Positions 60,209 through 64,000 of a DNA stretch of 64,000 bases are shown here, piece after piece. The stretch is taken from contig OZ007567.1 of the NCBI GenBank assembly GCA_963931925.1, positions 78,542,686-78,606,685 of the forward strand, read 5' to 3'. The position numbers were made by a program, and so were the translations under genes. Position 1 is the first letter of the stretch, and each line of letters begins with the position of its first letter. The stretch comes from Onchidella celtica (taxonomy: Eukaryota; Mollusca; Gastropoda; Systellommatophora; Onchidiidae). The notes under the pieces were generated by a model. That model did no database searches and was not told the origin of the DNA. It was given only the letters and a program-made list of their open reading frames with translations.

Positions 60209-62271
60209 TTTTCTGTAACAAATATTTCATCCATATCCGGCAGTTTGGCACCACTCAGCTCTCCCGGGTAGACACCCCCTGGGTCAGAAAAGACCTTACA
60301 AAATTGAGTATTTAAAATATTGGCTCTTTTTTGGGCATCTTGCTGTGGGTGTCTTCTCTCATCGTTCAGTGCCGCTACTCCAAAGTTTTCTTTGTTTTTA
60401 CTTTTCACATATCTCCATAGTTTTTTGCTGTTATCACTTGTATCACTTATCATGTCATGGACATAATTATTATGAGCTTTCCGGCATTCTTTCTGGGTCA
60501 ATCTTTTGATTTCTAGATATTTTTTTTTTACTCGTTCGGAGTTGCACTGTTTCATTTTTTTTAACCATTTATATTTTTTCCGGACTAATCGTTTCGTTAA
60601 AGTATTTATCCAGGGTTGATGAATTTTCGTGGATGACATTTTTGTTGTAACATTTTCCATGATCGTATTCAGGTTTAACTTGATACAGTCCCAAAGTTTG
60701 TTTACGTCCGTTTTTGAAGAGTGGTATTTCATGAAAAAACTGCCAAAAGTTCCTGCCTCTCTTTTCAGTATATTTTCGTCTGTCTGATTCCATAGGTAAA
60801 TCTGTCGCCTAATAGGTCTTTTTATAAAGGGTTTCAGTCCTGAATCGATTTGAACTATGTCATGGTCCCCTAGGCCAGGGAGAATTTTGAGCTCTCTTGT
60901 AAGGTTAGGGAAATTAGTAAAGAATAGGTCTAACAGTGCATCTCCTCGAGTGGTTTCTTTTACTGCTTGCTCTAGGCCCATGTCCGCAATGCTATCTAAA
61001 AATAAGTCATTTATTTCTCTTAAATTTTGGCAATTCTTCACGTTTCCTTCTTCCCAATTTATGTCAGGTAAATTGAAGTCTCCTCCTATCCAGATGGTAG
61101 CCTTTTTGTTCTTTTGGTAGGCACTGAGAAGTTCATCACAGATGTTCTTACTAGTTTCCAGGTCACTACTAGGGGGTCGATAGACTGCACCCACGACGAG
61201 AGGAGGTTTACCCTTCACGCTAATCTTACAGAAGACAGTTTCTCCTGCTTCCCTACTGGGTATTTTTTCACTGACTAAGTTTTTCTTCACTGCTATCAAG
61301 ACCCCACCTCCCCTTCCCTTCTTCCTATCATTTCTGTAGATTTCGTAATCATCGCTGATTGAAATTTCACTGGTTTTTATATTTTCATTTAGCCATGTTT
61401 CTGTTCCGATGATTACATCAGATTTAGCTTCATTCAAGAATGAGCTCAGTTCTTCTTTCTTGTTCCAAATGCTCTGAAAATTTATAACCTGGGTTCTAAA
61501 CATAGTTTTCTCTTTGGCTGGCTCTTTTTTCTTGGATTTGGGGTGTGGAGTTGACGAAGATTTTGGTTCAAAAATTGGTATTTCAGTGTTACTTTTATTC
61601 ATATTCATATCCAAATGTTGTAAGATATCAAAACTATTGTGGGATCTTGATCTACTTCTATCTAAGTTTAATTGAAAATCAGTGAACAAGCTGGAACTAA
61701 AATTTGGCATGCCACACTGGACACATTCCCATGCGGCACTGCTGTTGCCTAGTGCTTCATACATTACTGAGTTTATTCCCATACAGTCGATGTGGTACCA
61801 GCAGTCACAACTATCACATGCAATGGCCCTCGTTTTCCAGGTACATTTTTTAAGGCAAACGGGGCAAGGGGGGAATCTGGTCTGGGGTCCAGGGTTGAGC
61901 TCTACGTCACCCGACAATGACAGTAGTAAAAACATTACTAAAGAGATATTCATTTTATTTGAAGGACAAGTTAACTTAAATTTCGAACTGGTTCTAGATC
62001 TATTTCTCCTTTTCTGTCCGATGACAGACCATGTGTTTATTAATGAGGTCATGAATTTAGGCGAGTTGACAACACTAAATTTCCAGTTGTTATAATTAGC
62101 CTCATGTTTAGATCTGGATCTAATATTCCATCTACATCCAAGTGAATACAATTCTGATCTATATACTAAAACAATGAATAATCCTATCAACATTAGGAGG
62201 AGAAATCTGACTGTCTCCCTCTCGATAATGACACAAGATGTGGACTTCCCATCGGCACAAGCAGTCGCCAT
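60199..62271 (-). CDS. CR1-like LINE protein: 2A, PHD finger, AP endonuclease
   Basis: An intact 690-residue frame. The ATG at 62271 sits in CCAAAATGGCGAC, a good initiation context. Residues 21-37 form a hydrophobic, probable membrane segment. Residues 107-129 are a second hydrophobic stretch ending in GDVELNPGP, a canonical 2A ribosome-skipping motif. Residues 136-186 form a C4HC3 PHD-type finger (C136, C139, C152, C155, H160, C163, C183, C186). Residues 258-482 are an endonuclease/exonuclease/phosphatase-family nuclease: N264, E291 in TETW, YRPP at 364-367, GGDFN at 396-400 and GDHD at 468-471. This enzyme nicks target DNA to prime reverse transcription. A basic linker follows and the frame stops at a frameshift just before the RT. 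If 2A works, translation yields a peptide of about 128 residues and a separate nuclease-RT. Confidence 0.92.
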   Translation of the reverse strand: MATACADGKSTSCVIIERETVRFLLLMLIGLFIVLVYRSELYSLGCRWNIRSRSKHEANYNNWKFSVVNSPKFMTSLINTWSVIGQKRRNRSRTSSKFKLTCPSNKMNISLVMFLLLSLSGDVELNPGPQTRFPPCPVCLKKCTWKTRAIACDSCDCWYHIDCMGINSVMYEALGNSSAAWECVQCGMPNFSSSLFTDFQLNLDRSRSRSHNSFDILQHLDMNMNKSNTEIPIFEPKSSSTPHPKSKKKEPAKEKTMFRTQVINFQSIWNKKEELSSFLNEAKSDVIIGTETWLNENIKTSEISISDDYEIYRNDRKKGRGGGVLIAVKKNLVSEKIPSREAGETVFCKISVKGKPPLVVGAVYRPPSSDLETSKNICDELLSAYQKNKKATIWIGGDFNLPDINWEEGNVKNCQNLREINDLFLDSIADMGLEQAVKETTRGDALLDLFFTNFPNLTRELKILPGLGDHDIVQIDSGLKPFIKRPIRRQIYLWNQTDENILKREAGTFGSFFMKYHSSKTDVNKLWDCIKLNLNTIMENVTTKMSSTKIHQPWINTLTKRLVRKKYKWLKKMKQCNSERVKKKYLEIKRLTQKECRKAHNNYVHDMISDTSDNSKKLWRYVKSKNKENFGVAALNDERRHPQQDAQKRANILNTQFCKVFSDPGGVYPGELSGAKLPDMDEIFVTENEY
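61885..61911 (-). other. 2A ribosome-skipping motif (GDVELNPGP)
   Basis: The 27 bases encode GDVELNPGP, residues 121-129 of the LINE protein, and match the strict consensus D-x-E-x-N-P-G-P. The peptide bond between the last Gly and Pro is the expected skip site. 2A sequences are established in picornaviruses and are known in some APE-type non-LTR retrotransposons of invertebrates. The upstream leucine-rich stretch (MNISLVMFLLLSLS) fits the usual context. Activity is not shown here. Confidence 0.88.
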
Positions 62272-62330
62272 TTTGGAAATTTTTCAATCCACCCTTACCT
62301 TCCAGCTATAATCACAAATCTGGTACCAAG

Positions 62331-64000
62331 AGATTAAAAATTATTAAATCTTACCGAAACATTGCACACGAAATGCAATAAATTGATGCTGCGTTATTTA
62401 TAGCTGAACATAAAATCAGAGCTGATAGTTTTCTCTTTTCTTATCCTTTTGTTTTTTCAGATTTCCATTTGAATTGTCAATTTTTTAAAACTTATAAGCA
62501 ATTAAGCTCAAGAGGCCTTTGGTTCTTTATCAGGTATTTCCTAGCTATTAAGGATATATCTGGCAGTATGTTTAAATTCTCTTATCGGATAACACTGAAG
62601 TCTTGTAAAACAGTCTAGACGGATATGCTCAAAATGCATATTTTTAATTCTGAGCTATTTCACTCAATCCAAATGCTCTATTGGAGTGTCCAAGTAGAAA
62701 AAATGAACACAATGGCGGCTTTGTGAACAGATGTTCAACCCATGCACTAAGTCTTGAATTCAACATTAAAGTTGCAACAGTAACAGTTGTTCAAAACTAT
62801 AAGCGGGTGGTTGGTGGGCGCCTCTGGCAGGGTCTACTTCTGTCCTATTGTTCTTTTATATTCTTTCCATCGCCTTGCTTTCTCCTAAAGTAATATGACC
62901 GTCGATGCACTTTCTCCAAACTCAAACTCGAACTCAAACTCAAAGCTATGAACCTTGCACAAGCAGTTGAAACACCAGAGGAGATTTTAAACACGTCGTG
63001 GCATAATCAAACAGTGATGGATTGGAAACTTTGCTGTCTTAGGCTTCTCCGAGGAGTTTTCCCCCCAATTCGATACTACCATTGTTGCCATCATGAAAAA
63101 CACAAATGCTACTTTTGTAAACAAACCATTCATCCATCCCGCATCCCAGTTGACTTTTTTCCCCTCACCTTGCCAGGTCAAAGAAAACACCAGAAATCCG
63201 GTGTTATTTCCTTCCGTGGCTTGTCAATGATTATAGCATTCTGAGAAGGACTTCCAGTCAGCCTCTTGGGAGCGTGATGCCGGCGTAACCTTCCCACGTA
63301 CATAAACAATGATGGTTACCTACCATGATGGAGTAGTATTATTTTATGGGTTTTCTGACACCCTTTGGGACGCAGTGGGTCCAGTAATGATAGTTTAGGG
63401 CCTTTATGGCATGTAAATGAAGACTTATTTGGATGAGTTCTTTGCTTACAAAATACATACGAATAGGAAGCGTTGCGTGAGTACTCGGAAGTTACGAAAG
63501 GATTATATTCATGTCTGAATTGCAAGAGAGCAGGGATCTTGAGACTACAGCTCTTAGAATGTTTTGTATTTTTTCTGGAAATTGAATCCACCTGGACGAA
63601 GGAAAATGACTGTAATAAAAGAAGATAAAAATAAAAATACGAAACCTACATGATTAATAAAAAAGAAAAAAAAATGAAATCTATTCCATGGTGGAAGGTC
63701 AGAGGGAAGCTAATTCTCAGACTGAAATAGTGACATTGTCAGAATCGCTTTGCCGAATAGGCTGTTTCCCATCATTTTCAATACTGATCTGCCAAGTTGA
63801 AGATTTTTTTTTTTTTTGGTCGTTTACAATCAAGAGCCAGGATTTTCCTAAAAGAAGGAATAACACACGAAATTACTGGCATTGCTTTGGATTTTAAAAA
63901 AAAAAAAAACCCGATCAGAATTAGCATTTGAGAAAGTTCTACGGAGATTAATGTTACATAAAATCAACTTGCAGGGGAAATTCGTCATTGCCATTTTTGG
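62331..64000. other. Non-coding DNA, no gene recognised
   Basis: Upstream side of the LINE. Short tandem words (CTCAAACTCGAACTCAAACT near 62918-62940), A-runs near 63661 and 63896 and a T-run near 63807 occur. Frames are short and not recognisable. Confidence 0.4.

Larger units (their letters stand above)
58470..62330 (-). mobile_element. CR1-like LINE with 2A motif, nearly full length
   Basis: The element runs on the minus strand. It begins with a short 5' region of unknown start upstream of the ATG at 62271, then one pol-type frame, a 3' UTR of about 210 bases and a (GAA)n tract (58474-58496 as TTC on the plus strand) that is a plausible 3' tail. Domain order is hydrophobic segment, 2A, PHD finger, endonuclease, reverse transcriptase and C-terminal thumb. 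The ends are approximate and I found no target duplication. The RT part is broken, so this copy is not autonomous. Confidence 0.85.

Noticed and set aside
60857-62095. Plus-strand frames at 60857-61120 and 61682-62095
   Set aside because: They are shadows antisense to the LINE coding frame.

Overview
The window looks like intergenic or intronic DNA from an invertebrate animal genome. A lophotrochozoan, perhaps a gastropod mollusc, is my best guess. The reasons are an AT-rich background, no compact gene order, very abundant (ATCT)n/(GATA)n microsatellites, CR1- and L2-type non-LTR retrotransposons, many short terminal-inverted-repeat elements, and a CR1-like element carrying a 2A peptide. The host assignment is inference. 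I find no complete host protein-coding gene, rRNA or functional tRNA gene; a few short open frames and one exon-like segment are listed at low confidence.

The clearest genetic object is a CR1-like LINE on the minus strand (about 58.47-62.3 kb). Its 5' part is one intact 690-codon frame. It encodes an N-terminal hydrophobic segment, a 2A ribosome-skipping motif (GDVELNPGP), a PHD-type zinc finger and an apurinic-type endonuclease. The reverse transcriptase that follows is broken by two frameshifts and two stop codons. Two other LINE remnants are present: the 3' end of an L2-like element (15.34-16.10 kb, minus), bounded on both sides by ATCT repeats, and the 3' end of another non-LTR element with a C-terminal zinc finger (51.73-52.26 kb, plus). 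A tRNA-derived SINE with a poly(A) tail lies at 49.94-50.14 kb.

Short DNA transposons are frequent. The hAT-type elements are at 21.41-21.98 kb (with a second hAT MITE nested inside at 21.51-21.81 kb), 24.93-25.35 kb, 29.96-30.15 kb and 43.33-44.45 kb; most have 8-bp target duplications. Two TTAA-flanked piggyBac-like MITEs lie at 10.26 and 54.57 kb. A short element at 37.41 kb has apparent AT duplications and a THAP-like fragment. There are foldback elements at 25.46 and 39.18 kb, and a two-copy MITE family at 12.31 and 20.03 kb.

The rest is simple repeats and unannotated DNA. Ten (ATCT)n/(GATA)n arrays occur, nine of them with ATCT on the plus strand; the largest spans about 800 bp (6.5-7.3 kb). 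There are several CT, GT and GATG tracts, a near-perfect 35-bp x 10 minisatellite (9.19-9.54 kb) and several G- or C-rich tracts. A cluster of four perfect AP-1 sites at 46.3-46.5 kb and a TAAT-rich block at 49.68-49.93 kb are the best regulatory candidates.
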